A stretch of 64,000 nucleotides of DNA, taken from Variovorax sp. V93. Its GTDB lineage: Bacteria; Pseudomonadota; Gammaproteobacteria; Burkholderiales; Burkholderiaceae_C. Of this stretch, positions 8,186 through 21,138 are shown piece by piece (the stretch's first letter is position 1; the number at the start of each line of letters is the position of its first letter). The stretch lies in the NCBI RefSeq assembly GCF_041154485.1, contig NZ_AP028669.1, positions 3,472,001 through 3,536,000 of the forward strand. Direction: 5' to 3'. The notes under the pieces are model-generated. The model saw nothing but the letters and a program-made list of their open reading frames with translations. It did not search any database and had not been told where the DNA came from. Both the position numbers and the translations under genes were made by a program.

Positions 8186-9073
8186 TCATCCCAGCACGCC
8201 CGTCGCCAGCAGCGCGTCATCCATGGCGCCCGGCTGCCACCGCTTGTTGCGCAGCATCGCGAGCACGCGCGCGTCCGTTGTGCTTGTGCCGCGCGTTAAG
8301 CACGCGACCCGCAGCATGGCCACCTTGTCCTCGATGCGATCGACGCCATGCTGGCGGGCAATTTCCAGCACGTCGTCGACGATCTGGTACCAGCGGCTGG
8401 CGCGCATTTTTTCGGCTCCGGACCTCATGTCCGGCATCGATTCGCTGAGGTAGGCAATCATCGAATCCGGTTCGGCATACAGGGCCAGCTGGTCGACCTG
8501 GGCGTCGTCCAGCATGAGCGGCGCGCGTGCGGGCGCAACGCCGGCGGCCGGCATCGGCAGTTCGCGCAGGTCTCCCAGCCTGTCGATGTAGAGCCAGCGC
8601 GCCAGGAGCTGCGTCCATGCAGCCCATTGCGCCGGCTTGAGGAAGTACGCCAGAAGCGGCAGCGTTCGGGTGTCGGCCATGCGCAGCAGATAGCGCTCGC
8701 CGCTCTCGGTGCGCACCAGGTGCAGGCTGGACCAGTGCTGCGCGATGTCGTGCGCCGATGCCGGGCTGGAAATGACGCTCAGCATCGGCCGGCCGGAGCA
8801 GTGCGACAGCCACGGTGCGAGCCGCTCGGCAGCAACGGACACTGTGTCTCCGGGCTGGTGCAGCAGGATGAGCCTTGGCCCGCCCCGCGCAAGATCCAGC
8901 ACCGGCTCCTGGCCGTAGCAATTGGCGCTTTCGTCGCGGTAGGTGACATCGACGCTGTGATTGTTGAAGGCGCTGTCGCAGAGCAGGTACCAGTGGTGGC
9001 CGGCCTCTTGCGTGACCTGCGCCAGCAGCGTATTGGCCATGTGCGGCGACATGGGGTCTTGTGCGAAGTCCAT
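8186..9073 (-). CDS. DUF4123 type VI effector adaptor (Tap/TEC)
   Basis: A 295-aa soluble protein of the DUF4123 family, which binds an effector and loads it on the tip of its cognate VgrG. Visible family features are the start with YLLCDSA, the segment DLARGGPRLILL, the block SLHLVRTESGERYLLRMADTRTLPLLAYFL and a helical C-terminal part. The start is the ATG at 9073, 5 bp after the vgrG stop; upstream codons in this frame overlap vgrG and are not used. The position between vgrG and the Tle1 module matches the known vgrG-tap-effector order, so it probably docks the phospholipase. Confidence 0.88.
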   Translation of the reverse strand: MDFAQDPMSPHMANTLLAQVTQEAGHHWYLLCDSAFNNHSVDVTYRDESANCYGQEPVLDLARGGPRLILLHQPGDTVSVAAERLAPWLSHCSGRPMLSVISSPASAHDIAQHWSSLHLVRTESGERYLLRMADTRTLPLLAYFLKPAQWAAWTQLLARWLYIDRLGDLRELPMPAAGVAPARAPLMLDDAQVDQLALYAEPDSMIAYLSESMPDMRSGAEKMRASRWYQIVDDVLEIARQHGVDRIEDKVAMLRVACLTRGTSTTDARVLAMLRNKRWQPGAMDDALLATGVLG

Positions 9074-9078
9074 GGCGT

Positions 9079-11466
9079 TCAGACCTTCGCCAGCGGCGAG
9101 CCGCCTGCCAGCGCCTTTTTCAGGCAGTCCAGGCAAAGCGCGGTGGGCATGGGAGACGGAACCACGGGCAGGCTGTCCGGCCCCACGAAGCTGTGGCTGG
9201 CCGCATGCACGCGCGACTGGCCAGTGGTGCCATGCTCGATGCCATTCGCGTTCCACCGCGTGTAGCTGCCGCCGCCGCTGATCACGACCTCGTCCTTGCC
9301 CGTGATGGTGATCTGGTTGGACTCCATCTTGATGTTGAGCTTGGCCAATGCATTGATGCTGGCCTTCAATGCCGTGATGTCGATGTTGTCCTGCGCGGCG
9401 ACGATGCGGATGCCGGCCTTCATGGCGAATGCACGGATCGCATCTTGTGCGGTGACAAGAAAGCTCTTGCCGGCGGCAATGCTGGTGTGCGCGCCGCTGG
9501 TGATGGCGGTGTGCTCGGCACTCTCGATGTGGGTGCTGCCGGCCGTGGTGGTCTGAATGCCCGCGGGACTGGCCAGCGTGAGGTGCGGTTCCTGGAATTC
9601 GGGGAAGAGGCCGTGCGCCTTGTCCCCGCCGCTGCCCTTGATGGAGTCGTTCTGCGCCTTCAGCGCCTTGGTCACTTCGTCCTGGTCGCCGGGCTCGTGC
9701 GCCTTGGCCGCTTGCGCGGCTTGACTCAGGCTTTCGTGCAGGTCGCGCCCCTCGGTGAGCCGGCCCACCGTCTCGCGCATGTCGGTGATGTGGCCCTGGG
9801 CGTTGGGACGCGCCTCGGTGCTCAACAGCAGACCCTGGCCGGCGCGCAGGACGCCGTGGCCGTCGGAGCGCAGCTCGGCGCCTTGGCCCCGGTCGTCCCG
9901 GCGGCCGGAGACATCGTCGATGCGGCCGATGTGTCCCAGGCTCAGGCTGGTGCTCTGGTGGTCGCTCTTGAGCTGGGCCTGCGCCTTGCCGTTCGTATCG
10001 TCAAGAGCCAGGTGGTTGCTCTTGCTGCCGCCGAGCTCGCGGCTGCGGATGCCCGTGAGCTGCTTTTGCTGGGGCAGCTGCCAGGCCGGCATCTCGTCGG
10101 CGTTGTGCACCCGGCCGGTGACGATCGGGTGGTCGGGGTCGCCGCTCAGAAAGTCGACGATGACCTCCTGCCCGATGCGCGGCAAGGCGGCTTCGCCGAA
10201 GGTGGCGCCGGCCCAGGTCGTGGACACGCGCACCCAGCAGCTCGAATTCTCGTTGCGCTGGCCAATGCGATCCCAGTGGAACTGAACCTTGACGCGCCCA
10301 TATGCGTCAACCCAGATTTCTTCGCCGGCCGGGCCCACCACCACGGCGGTCTGCGGGCCGCGGGTGCGCGGCTTGGGCGTGCTGCGGCGCGGGCGCCAGG
10401 CGTAGCTGGTGGGCTGGGCCTCGAAGGCGAAACGCTGGACCGAGCCCTCGGACCCGGCCGCCCCTTCGCTGGCCTGCAGGTTTTCCTGCAACTCGTACGC
10501 CACGCTGATCAGCAGGTGCTCCCTGTTCTGGTCCGCGCGCGGATGGTGCGTGAGCGTGAAGGTGTGGCCCGGGGCGAGATCGCGCCGGTTGGCGTGGCCG
10601 CTGGCCCGGGCGTGTGCGCTCAGCTGTTCTTCGATGCGGATGCGCGCGCAAGCCTCGCCGTCGTGGTGCTGCGTGAAGCCGCCGGGCCATTGGTAGCGCT
10701 CGAAAGCGTCGTGATCGTGCCCCGATGGCATCTGCCGCAGGCTCGTGAGTTCGGCCCTTGGCTTCTCGAAGTCGTAGTCGTTGGTGTAGTGGTGGCCGGA
10801 GCGCACTTCTTCCGAGAATGCCCATTCGTAGATGCGCTCGCTGGGCGTCAGTCCGCCGGTCATGCCGGCCTTCTCGTGCGGGTGGTAGTGCACGGCCTCG
10901 CCACCGGGCAGCGGGCCGTGCGAAGTGGCGATGTCGTCGGCGAAGACCAGCACATGCTGCTCGGCCTCGTGGCGGAAGTAGTAGTAGATGCCTTCGTGCT
11001 CGCACAGGCGCGAGATGAAGTCGAAGTCGCTCTCGTGGTACTGCACGCAGTAGGTCCATGTGCGATAGCTGCGGCTCAGCCTGTGCTCGAGGGGATAACC
11101 GTAGTGCCCGAGCACGGCCATGACGATCTCGGGCACGGTCTGGTCCTGGAAGTTGCGGAAGTCGGAGCGGCGCGTGGCCAGCCAAAGCCAGGGCCGCAGG
11201 CGCATCCTGTAGAAAGCCTGGCGGTTGTCTTCGTGCGAAAGACCGAAGCGGGTGACAAGGCCGCCGAGGTAGCGCGGAGCGCCGCTCTCGGTTTCCATCA
11301 CGACGGTGGCGGGCTGGCCAAGAAGAGCGGCGGGGTCGATCGCATTGCTGCCGCCCAGCAAGTCGACGTCGAAGACATATGGCTGGCTGAGCGTCTCTCG
11401 TCCGACCAGCCGATGGAATTGCAGTGCCGCGCCCAGCGGCGTCTGGAGGGTGACGCGGCGCTTCAT
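9079..11466 (-). CDS. vgrG: Type VI secretion spike protein VgrG
   Basis: A 795-aa spike protein. The N-terminal part (LQFHRLVGRE...PYVFDVDLLGG) is the gp27-like base. The middle carries the gp5 OB-fold motif (VDAYGRVKVQFHWDR, then SCWVRVSTTWAG and LPRIGQEVIVDFL). After about residue 480 comes a DUF2345-like beta-helix extension with repeated THIESAEHTAITSG-type strands. It ends in a Cys-containing tail (LCLDCLKKAL) that may help bind cargo. The start is the ATG at 11466, which has no Shine-Dalgarno of its own. A 15-codon ORF with a good site ends on it (see 11463-11510). The adaptor and Tle1 module follow on the same strand. Confidence 0.93.
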   Translation of the reverse strand: MKRRVTLQTPLGAALQFHRLVGRETLSQPYVFDVDLLGGSNAIDPAALLGQPATVVMETESGAPRYLGGLVTRFGLSHEDNRQAFYRMRLRPWLWLATRRSDFRNFQDQTVPEIVMAVLGHYGYPLEHRLSRSYRTWTYCVQYHESDFDFISRLCEHEGIYYYFRHEAEQHVLVFADDIATSHGPLPGGEAVHYHPHEKAGMTGGLTPSERIYEWAFSEEVRSGHHYTNDYDFEKPRAELTSLRQMPSGHDHDAFERYQWPGGFTQHHDGEACARIRIEEQLSAHARASGHANRRDLAPGHTFTLTHHPRADQNREHLLISVAYELQENLQASEGAAGSEGSVQRFAFEAQPTSYAWRPRRSTPKPRTRGPQTAVVVGPAGEEIWVDAYGRVKVQFHWDRIGQRNENSSCWVRVSTTWAGATFGEAALPRIGQEVIVDFLSGDPDHPIVTGRVHNADEMPAWQLPQQKQLTGIRSRELGGSKSNHLALDDTNGKAQAQLKSDHQSTSLSLGHIGRIDDVSGRRDDRGQGAELRSDGHGVLRAGQGLLLSTEARPNAQGHITDMRETVGRLTEGRDLHESLSQAAQAAKAHEPGDQDEVTKALKAQNDSIKGSGGDKAHGLFPEFQEPHLTLASPAGIQTTTAGSTHIESAEHTAITSGAHTSIAAGKSFLVTAQDAIRAFAMKAGIRIVAAQDNIDITALKASINALAKLNIKMESNQITITGKDEVVISGGGSYTRWNANGIEHGTTGQSRVHAASHSFVGPDSLPVVPSPMPTALCLDCLKKALAGGSPLAKV

Positions 11467-11510
11467 GGCTGCCGCAGGCGTGCAGGCACGCCGTGAAGAT
11501 TGTTGAACAT
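11463..11510 (-). CDS. 15-codon upstream ORF coupled to vgrG
   Basis: The minus strand reads ATG at 11510 and encodes MFNNLHGVPARLRQP, then TGA. This stop overlaps the vgrG ATG as ATGA. A clear AGGGAG Shine-Dalgarno lies 4 bases before its ATG, whereas nothing similar precedes the vgrG ATG. The simplest reading is a translated leader that couples ribosomes onto vgrG. It could also be a disrupted true N terminus of vgrG. There is no evidence that the peptide itself has a function. Confidence 0.45.
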   Translation of the reverse strand: MFNNLHGVPARLRQP

Positions 11511-11687
11511 GGGACTCCCTGAATGTGTCCTGCCGCTCCGGATACGGGCTGGCTTTTGTGCAGGGATTATGTAAGTCGATGTTCTTGCGGCGGAAGCACC
11601 CTAAAGTAGCAATTGGGAGCCGGACACCCGCCGTTTCAGTGCACAAATTCACGCGGCGGGTGATTGGCTGCGCAAAGGGCAGCGAAG

Positions 11688-11720
11688 AAAAAAAGGGCCG
11701 CACCCTACGGCGCGGCCCTT
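11688..11720 (-). terminator. Rho-independent terminator of the glycerol importer operon
   Basis: On the minus strand, AAGGGCCGC (from 11720) pairs with GCGGCCCTT across an 8-10 base loop and is followed by a run of seven T. It lies 30 bp after the glpV stop, at the end of the long glpD-STPQUV operon and ahead of vgrG, which is transcribed in the same direction. It should insulate vgrG from glycerol-driven transcription. Confidence 0.85.
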
Positions 11721-11751
11721 CGTCGGACGCTGTTCGGAAAGAAGCAGCCGC

Positions 11752-13482
<1,731 letters not shown>

Positions 13483-13577
13483 GAATGTGTCTCCTCGGTT
13501 GAAAGCTTCCCCGGTTTTTTCGATCGCGGCTCCGGGGAGGCGGAGAGCCGGTCGCGTCTGAAAAGAAATCGTCGGGC

Positions 13578-13886
13578 TCAGCCCTTGCGCATCACCAGCG
13601 CCAGAAGAAACATCGACAGCACGAAGCTGATCCAGATCGAGGGCTCGGCCTCCAGGCTCAGCCATTCCTGGAACTTGCCGGCCAGGCCGATGAAGACCAG
13701 GTTCACGTAGGCCGCGGCCAGCAGCCCGATGAAGAGCCGGTCGCCGCGCGTGGTGGCAATCGGCAGCCAGCCGCGCCGCATGGTGGTGGGCGACTTGAAC
13801 TCCCACACCGTCATGCCGACCAGCATGAGTGCGATGCAGATGAAGAAAACGGCCACCGGGGTGGTCCAGACCATCCAGTCGAACAT
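13578..13886 (-). CDS. glpU: GlpU, small membrane protein of the glycerol importer (DUF2160)
   Basis: A 102-aa protein with three hydrophobic segments: about residues 8-28 (WTTPVAVFFICIALMLVGMT), 50-70 (FIGLLAAAYVNLVFIGLAG) and 82-98 (SIWISFVLSMFLLALVM). DUF2160 proteins are found almost only inside glpSTPQUV-type operons. The gene sits between glpQ and glpV, spaced 15 and 95 bp. Its role in transport is not known. Confidence 0.88.
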   Translation of the reverse strand: MFDWMVWTTPVAVFFICIALMLVGMTVWEFKSPTTMRRGWLPIATTRGDRLFIGLLAAAYVNLVFIGLAGKFQEWLSLEAEPSIWISFVLSMFLLALVMRKG

Positions 13887-13901
13887 GTCTTTTGCCTCCT
13901 C

Positions 13902-14714
<813 letters not shown>

Positions 14715-14761
14715 GTCGGTTGCTCCACGGCATGTTGCTTTTGTTCTTGGCGCTGTTGTTC

Positions 14762-15011
14762 GGGGCGCGTGCACAGGACACCGGGTACTCCCCTCCGCGA
14801 ATGTCCCCCGCCCTTCGGGCTCGTCCTTGATTTCGCTGCGGGGAGCACCCGATGCCCTATGCACCAGGGCACGCTGCTGGTGTACGGCTGATCAACGACC
14901 GCTGCGCATAACGCTCCCGTCGATGGGGTGCCTTGCGCAGCGAAATAAAGGAGGAGCCGAAGGCGGGGGACATTCGCGGAGCAAGGTACCCCGTCGGCGG
15001 GAGCGCGCCCC
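14762..15011 (-). repeat. Long palindromic intergenic repeat, copy B, inside the glp operon
   Basis: Homologous over its whole length to copy A and in the same orientation. It fills the 310-bp gap between glpP and glpQ. Arms at about 14790-14840 and 14935-14985, again with GCGAATGTCCCCC and its complement; the left arm has a small private change (CGCCCTTCGGGC). Because it lies within one transcription unit, it must be transcribed and could fold into a long hairpin with a loop of about 95 bases. No gene is seen in the gap. Confidence 0.85.
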
Positions 15012-15024
15012 GAAAAATGGCTGT

Positions 15025-15915
<891 letters not shown>

Positions 15916-15920
15916 GGCTT

Positions 15921-16026
15921 GGCTCCTTCCCCTTCCGGGGGAAGGTGGGGATGGGGGCAGGCAGAGCGCCCGATGGGGGCGCCGCTTGCCCCCACCCCGG
16001 TCCTCCCCCGGGAGGGGAGGGAGAAA
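15921..16026 (-). repeat. Short palindromic intercistronic repeat, copy 1
   Basis: A 106-bp G/C-rich element between glpT and glpP. It contains CTTCCCCTTCCGGGGGAAGG at one end and CTCCCCCGGGAGGGGAGGGA at the other, with ATGGGGGCA and TGCCCCCA as inner inverted halves. A close second copy lies at 37488-37593. In both, the end nearest the next gene supplies GGAAGGAG as the ribosome binding site. Confidence 0.8.
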
Positions 16027-16060
16027 GACAAAGGCACCACGCTGCCTGTGATCGGGGGGT

Positions 16061-17131
16061 TCATGCCACCAGCTCCTCGTCCTTGTAGTAGCAGGTGTGG
16101 GTGTCGAGCACCCGCAGCCACACGGTGTCGCCCGCTGCCGGCGGCTGGTCGTCGGAATGCAGCCGCACCTTGACCACGCCGCCGTCGACCTCGGCGCTCA
16201 GCATGGCGTGCGTGCCGACGTCCTGCACCTGCTTCACCACGGCCGGCACGGCGCCGGCTGCGCCCGCATTCGACAGGCGCAGGTACTCGGGCCGGATGCC
16301 GATCTTGAGCGCGCCCTGCGGCAGTTCGCGCGTCGGCACGAGCGGCGTACCCGCCACCTCGAGCGCGCCGTTCGCGCTCTTCGCCGAAAGAAAATTCATG
16401 CCCGGCGAGCCGATGAAGTGGCCGACGAAGGTATGCGCCGGCCGTTCGAACAGCGCCTCGGCACTGCCCACCTGCACGGCCTTGCCGCGCGTCATGACCA
16501 CAACCTCTTCGGCGAAGGTGAGCGCCTCGACCTGGTCGTGCGTGACGTAGATCAGCGTGAGCTTGAGCTCACGGTGGATCTGCTTGAGCTTGCGGCGCAG
16601 CTGCCACTTGAGATGCGGATCGATCACCGTCAGCGGCTCGTCGAACAGCACGGCCGAGACGTCGCTGCGCACCAGGCCGCGGCCGAGCGAGATCTTCTGC
16701 TTGGCATCGGCCGCAAGGCCCGAGGCACGCTGGTTCAGCTGGCCGCTCATGTCGAGCATCTCGGCGATCTCGCCCACGCGCTTCCTGATCTGGTCTTCGG
16801 GCACCTTGCGGTTGCGCAGCGGAAACGCGAGGTTCTCGGCCACGGTCATGGTGTCGTAGATCACCGGAAACTGGAACACCTGCGCGATGTTGCGTTCCTG
16901 CGGCGTGGCGCGCGTCATGTCGCGGCCATCGAAGGTCACCGTGCCCTGCGAAGGCACCAGCAGGCCCGAGATGATGTTGAGCATGGTCGTCTTGCCGCAG
17001 CCCGAGGGGCCGAGCAAGGCATAGGCGCCGCCATCGCGGAAGCTCATCTTGAGCGGCAGCAGCGCATAGTCGCTGTCCTGCTTCGGGTTGGGACGGTAGG
17101 CGTGGGCCAGGTCGAGATCGATGCGTGCCAT
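16061..17131 (-). CDS. glpT: Glycerol ABC transporter ATP-binding protein GlpT
   Basis: A 356-aa ATPase with a C-terminal regulatory/OB-like domain. Walker A GPSGCGKT at 41-48, Q-loop in QVFQFP, Walker B VLFDEP at 161-166 and H-loop His198 in YVTHDQ are all canonical. The ABC signature is not: the segment aligned with LSGGQ reads LAADA (139-143) within NQRASGLAADAKQKISLG. Its partner GlpS has the opposite defect, so the pair should form one canonical and one degenerate ATP site. The start is the ATG at 17131, directly after the glpS stop. Confidence 0.92.
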   Translation of the reverse strand: MARIDLDLAHAYRPNPKQDSDYALLPLKMSFRDGGAYALLGPSGCGKTTMLNIISGLLVPSQGTVTFDGRDMTRATPQERNIAQVFQFPVIYDTMTVAENLAFPLRNRKVPEDQIRKRVGEIAEMLDMSGQLNQRASGLAADAKQKISLGRGLVRSDVSAVLFDEPLTVIDPHLKWQLRRKLKQIHRELKLTLIYVTHDQVEALTFAEEVVVMTRGKAVQVGSAEALFERPAHTFVGHFIGSPGMNFLSAKSANGALEVAGTPLVPTRELPQGALKIGIRPEYLRLSNAGAAGAVPAVVKQVQDVGTHAMLSAEVDGGVVKVRLHSDDQPPAAGDTVWLRVLDTHTCYYKDEELVA

Positions 17132-17132
17132 G

Positions 17133-18205
<1,073 letters not shown>

Positions 18206-18206
<1 letters not shown>

Positions 18207-19879
18207 CAGCGCTCCCCGTTGATCATGTAGCTGTTGTTGGTAGTGCGCGCCTGCAGCCAGGCGGCCACCTGCCGGCGCTCCTCGGCCGTGTAGCGCAGGC
18301 CGAGCTTCGACCGGCGCCAGAGCACGTCGTCGGCGCTCATGGCCCACTCGCTCTCTTGCAGGAAGCGCAGTTCGCGCTCGTGGAGCCCCGGCGCCACGGC
18401 CGCGCCCATGTCGGCCATGGACTGCGCATCGCCGAGCAGCTCGGCCACGCGTGCGCCGTAGGCACGTGCCAGCCGGCGCGCGAGCCGCGCGTCCAGCCAT
18501 GCATGGCGCGCCTGCACCGCGGCCACGAAGCGCTCGAAATCGTCGTCGGGCCGCGTGGCGGCGCCGATCCATGCGGAAAGATCGCCGCCGGCCAGGAAGG
18601 CGCCATCGGTCCAGGGCGGGCGCTGCGCGCTCGACTGTCCGAGCATCTTGCCGACCTCGTCGGCCGCGTCCTCGGCCAGCTTGCGGAAGGTGGTGATCTT
18701 GCCGCCCCACACCGACAGCAGCGGCGCCGCCGTGGTGTTCGACTCGAGCATGTAGTCGCGCGTGACGGCCGACGGGTCGCCCGATGCATCGTCGAGCAGC
18801 GGGCGCACGCCCGAGTAGGTCCAGACCACGTCGGCCGGCTTGACCGGCTTCTCGAAATAGCGGCTCGCCTGCATGCAGAGGTAGGCGATTTCTTCCTCGG
18901 CGATGCGCGCCGCGCCGGGATCGTCGCCGTTCAGCTCGATGTCGGTGGTGCCGATCAGCGTGAACTCGTCCTGGTAGGGAATCGCGAAGATGATCCGCTT
19001 GTCGGGGTTCTGGAAGATGTAGGCATGGTCGTGCTCGAACAGGCGCGGCACCACGATGTGGCTGCCCTTGACCAGCCGCAGGTGCCGCGTGGCCAGCGGC
19101 TCGCCCTTGGCCGACTGCGCCACGCCGCGCAGGAACGATTCCGCCCACGGTCCCGCGGCATTGACCACGGCGCGCGCGCGCACCACGCGGATGCCGCCGT
19201 CGGCGGCTTCGAGCGTGGCGGTCCATCCATCGGCATCGCGCTGCGCATGCACGCAGCGGGTGCGCGTGAGCACCTCGGCGCCGCGCGCCCTGGCGTCGAT
19301 GGCGTTGAGCACCACGAGCCGCGCGTCGTCGACCCAGCCGTCGGAATAGACGAAGCCGCGCTTGAACTGCGGCTTGAGCGGCGCGCCGGCGGCATGGCTG
19401 CGCAGGTCGATGCTGCGCGAGCCCGGCAGCACTTCGCGCCTGGCAAGGTGGTCGTACATGAACAGGCCGATGCGGATCATCCAGGCCGGCCGCATCGAAG
19501 GGTCGTGCGGCATCACGAAGCGCAGCGGCCACATGATGTGCGGCGCGCTCTTGAGCAGCACTTCGCGCTCCTGCAGCGCCTTGCGCACGAGCGAAAACTC
19601 GTAGTACTCCAGGTAGCGCAGGCCGCCGTGGATCAGCTTGGTGGATGACGACGAGGTGTGCGAGGCGAGATCGTCCTTCTCGCACAGCACCACGCGCCAG
19701 CCCCGGCCGGCCAGGTCGCGCGCAATGCCGCAGCCGTTGATGCCGCCGCCGACGATCAGCACGTCGCAATCGGTTGCCGGCGAAGGCGGATTGGAGGAGA
19801 AATCGCTCACAGAAGATGGGCCCGTTGGTTCATGACTTCGGTCACGGAAGGGCGCCATTGTATTTTCGTGTCTTTTCAT
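18206..19879 (-). CDS. glpD: Aerobic glycerol-3-phosphate dehydrogenase
   Basis: A 557-aa FAD flavoprotein of the inner membrane that oxidises glycerol-3-phosphate to dihydroxyacetone phosphate and feeds electrons to ubiquinone. The FAD-binding motif DVLIVGGGINGCGIARDLAGRG starts near residue 39, followed by SSSSTKLIHGGLRYLE, a family hallmark. The ATG at 19879 has a good AAAGGAA site and is chosen over the ATG at 19858, although the first 35 residues look unstructured. It is the first gene of the importer operon and is divergent from glpR. Confidence 0.95.
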
Positions 19880-19927
19880 TTGGATTCCTTTTGGCGCGAT
19901 TTTCCTCCGAGTTTTCCCTTAGTAAGA

Positions 19928-19945
19928 TTCGTTTTCGTTCGTTTT
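19928..19945. promoter_or_regulatory. Candidate GlpR operator in the glpD-glpR divergent promoter
   Basis: The 121-bp gap between glpD and glpR is AT-rich compared with its surroundings and carries TTCGTTTTCGTTCGTTTT, three overlapping TTCGTT units. A further TTTTCGTGTCTTTTC lies at 19863-19877, right at the glpD start. DeoR-family glycerol repressors bind repeated TTCG-containing half-sites, so this is the likely site of autoregulation and of glpD operon control. The match is by eye only. Confidence 0.5.
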
Positions 19946-20000
19946 AAAGTGGCACGGCCTGTACTCTCTGGAGAGTCTTCCTGCTTTCCACGACGTCTCT

Positions 20001-20768
20001 GTGAACTCCAATCCGCGCCAGATCAATCTTCTCGATACCGTGCGCACGCGCGGCTCGGTCACCGTCGAGCAACTGGCCGACATGCTGGGCGTCACGCTGC
20101 AGACGGTGCGGCGCGACGTGCAGCGGCTGGCCGACCAGGGATTGCTCACGCGCTTTCATGGCGGCGTGCGCGTGCCGAGCTCCACCACCGAGAACATCGG
20201 CTACCAGCAGCGCGAAACGCTGCATGCAGAGGGCAAGGCGCGCATTGCGCGGCGCGTGGCCGAGCTGGTGCCCAACGACTGTTCGCTGATCCTCAACATC
20301 GGCACCACCACCGAAGCCATCGCCAAGGCGCTGCTGCGCCACACGGGCCTGCGCGTGATCACCAACAACCTGAACGTGGCGACCATCCTGAGCGGCAACA
20401 CGTCGTGCGAGGTGATCGTGGCGGGCGGCTCGGTGCGACCGCGCGACCGCGCGATCGTGGGCGAGGCGACGATCGATTTCATCCGCCAGTTCAAGGTGGA
20501 CATCGCGCTGATCGGCGTGTCGAGCATCGAGCCCGACGGATCGCTGCGCGACTTCGACCTGCGCGAGGTGAAGGTGGCGCAGACCATCATTGCGCAGGGG
20601 CGCGAGGTGTGGCTCGCGGCGGACGCGAGCAAGTTCAACCGGCCCGCGATGATCCAGCTGGGCACGCTGTCGCAGATCGACCGCCTCTTCACCGACGCGG
20701 AGCCGCCGGCGCCTTTTGCGGATCTGCTGCATGCGGCGCAGGTTCGGCTCGAGATTGCGCGCGATTGA
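20001..20768 (+). CDS. glpR: DeoR-family glycerol-3-phosphate regulon repressor
   Basis: A 255-aa repressor. The N-terminal winged helix-turn-helix contains VTVEQLADMLGVTLQTVRRDVQRLADQG (about 20-47). The C-terminal sugar-phosphate sensor domain has the ILNIGTTTEAIAKAL binding loop and the VDIALIGVSSIEPDGSLRDFD segment. The start is a GTG (GTG AAC TCC). It is divergent from glpD and upstream of glpK, so glycerol-3-phosphate is the expected inducer. Confidence 0.92.
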   Translation: MNSNPRQINLLDTVRTRGSVTVEQLADMLGVTLQTVRRDVQRLADQGLLTRFHGGVRVPSSTTENIGYQQRETLHAEGKARIARRVAELVPNDCSLILNIGTTTEAIAKALLRHTGLRVITNNLNVATILSGNTSCEVIVAGGSVRPRDRAIVGEATIDFIRQFKVDIALIGVSSIEPDGSLRDFDLREVKVAQTIIAQGREVWLAADASKFNRPAMIQLGTLSQIDRLFTDAEPPAPFADLLHAAQVRLEIARD

Positions 20769-20814
20769 AGATGGAACCTTGCTTCTCTTCTGTTGTGCGG
20801 TTGGCGCTGCGTTC

Positions 20815-21067
20815 AGGGCGCGCTCCCGCCGACGGGGTACCTTGCTCCGCGAATGTCCCCCGGGCTTCGCCCTCCTCCTTTATTTCGCTGCGCAAGGCAC
20901 CCCATCGACGTGATCGTTGGACAGAGCGGTCGTTGATCAGTTGTGCACCCAGAGCGTGCCCAGGTGCACAGAGCATCGGGTGCTCCCCGCAGCGAAATAA
21001 AGGAGGAGGCCGCAGGCCGGGGGACATTCGCGGAGGGGCGTACCCGGTGATCTGTGCACACGCCCTG
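20815..21067 (+). repeat. Long palindromic intergenic repeat, copy C (inverted)
   Basis: Homologous to copies A and B but in the opposite orientation. It fills most of the 370-bp gap between glpR and glpK, which are transcribed in the same direction. The loop sequence matches that of A when reversed, including ACTGATCAACGACCGCTC and GCACCCGATGC. The outer ends are GGGCGCGCTCCC and TGTGCACACGCCCT. After it come an AAC/AAG-rich tract also shared with the other copies (inverted) and the glpK ribosome binding region. No other gene is seen in the gap. Confidence 0.85.
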
Positions 21068-21138
21068 AACAACAAGAAAACAAGAACAACAGCGCCAGGA
21101 ACAAATGACATGACCCGACCCCGAGGACCCTTCAAGCC

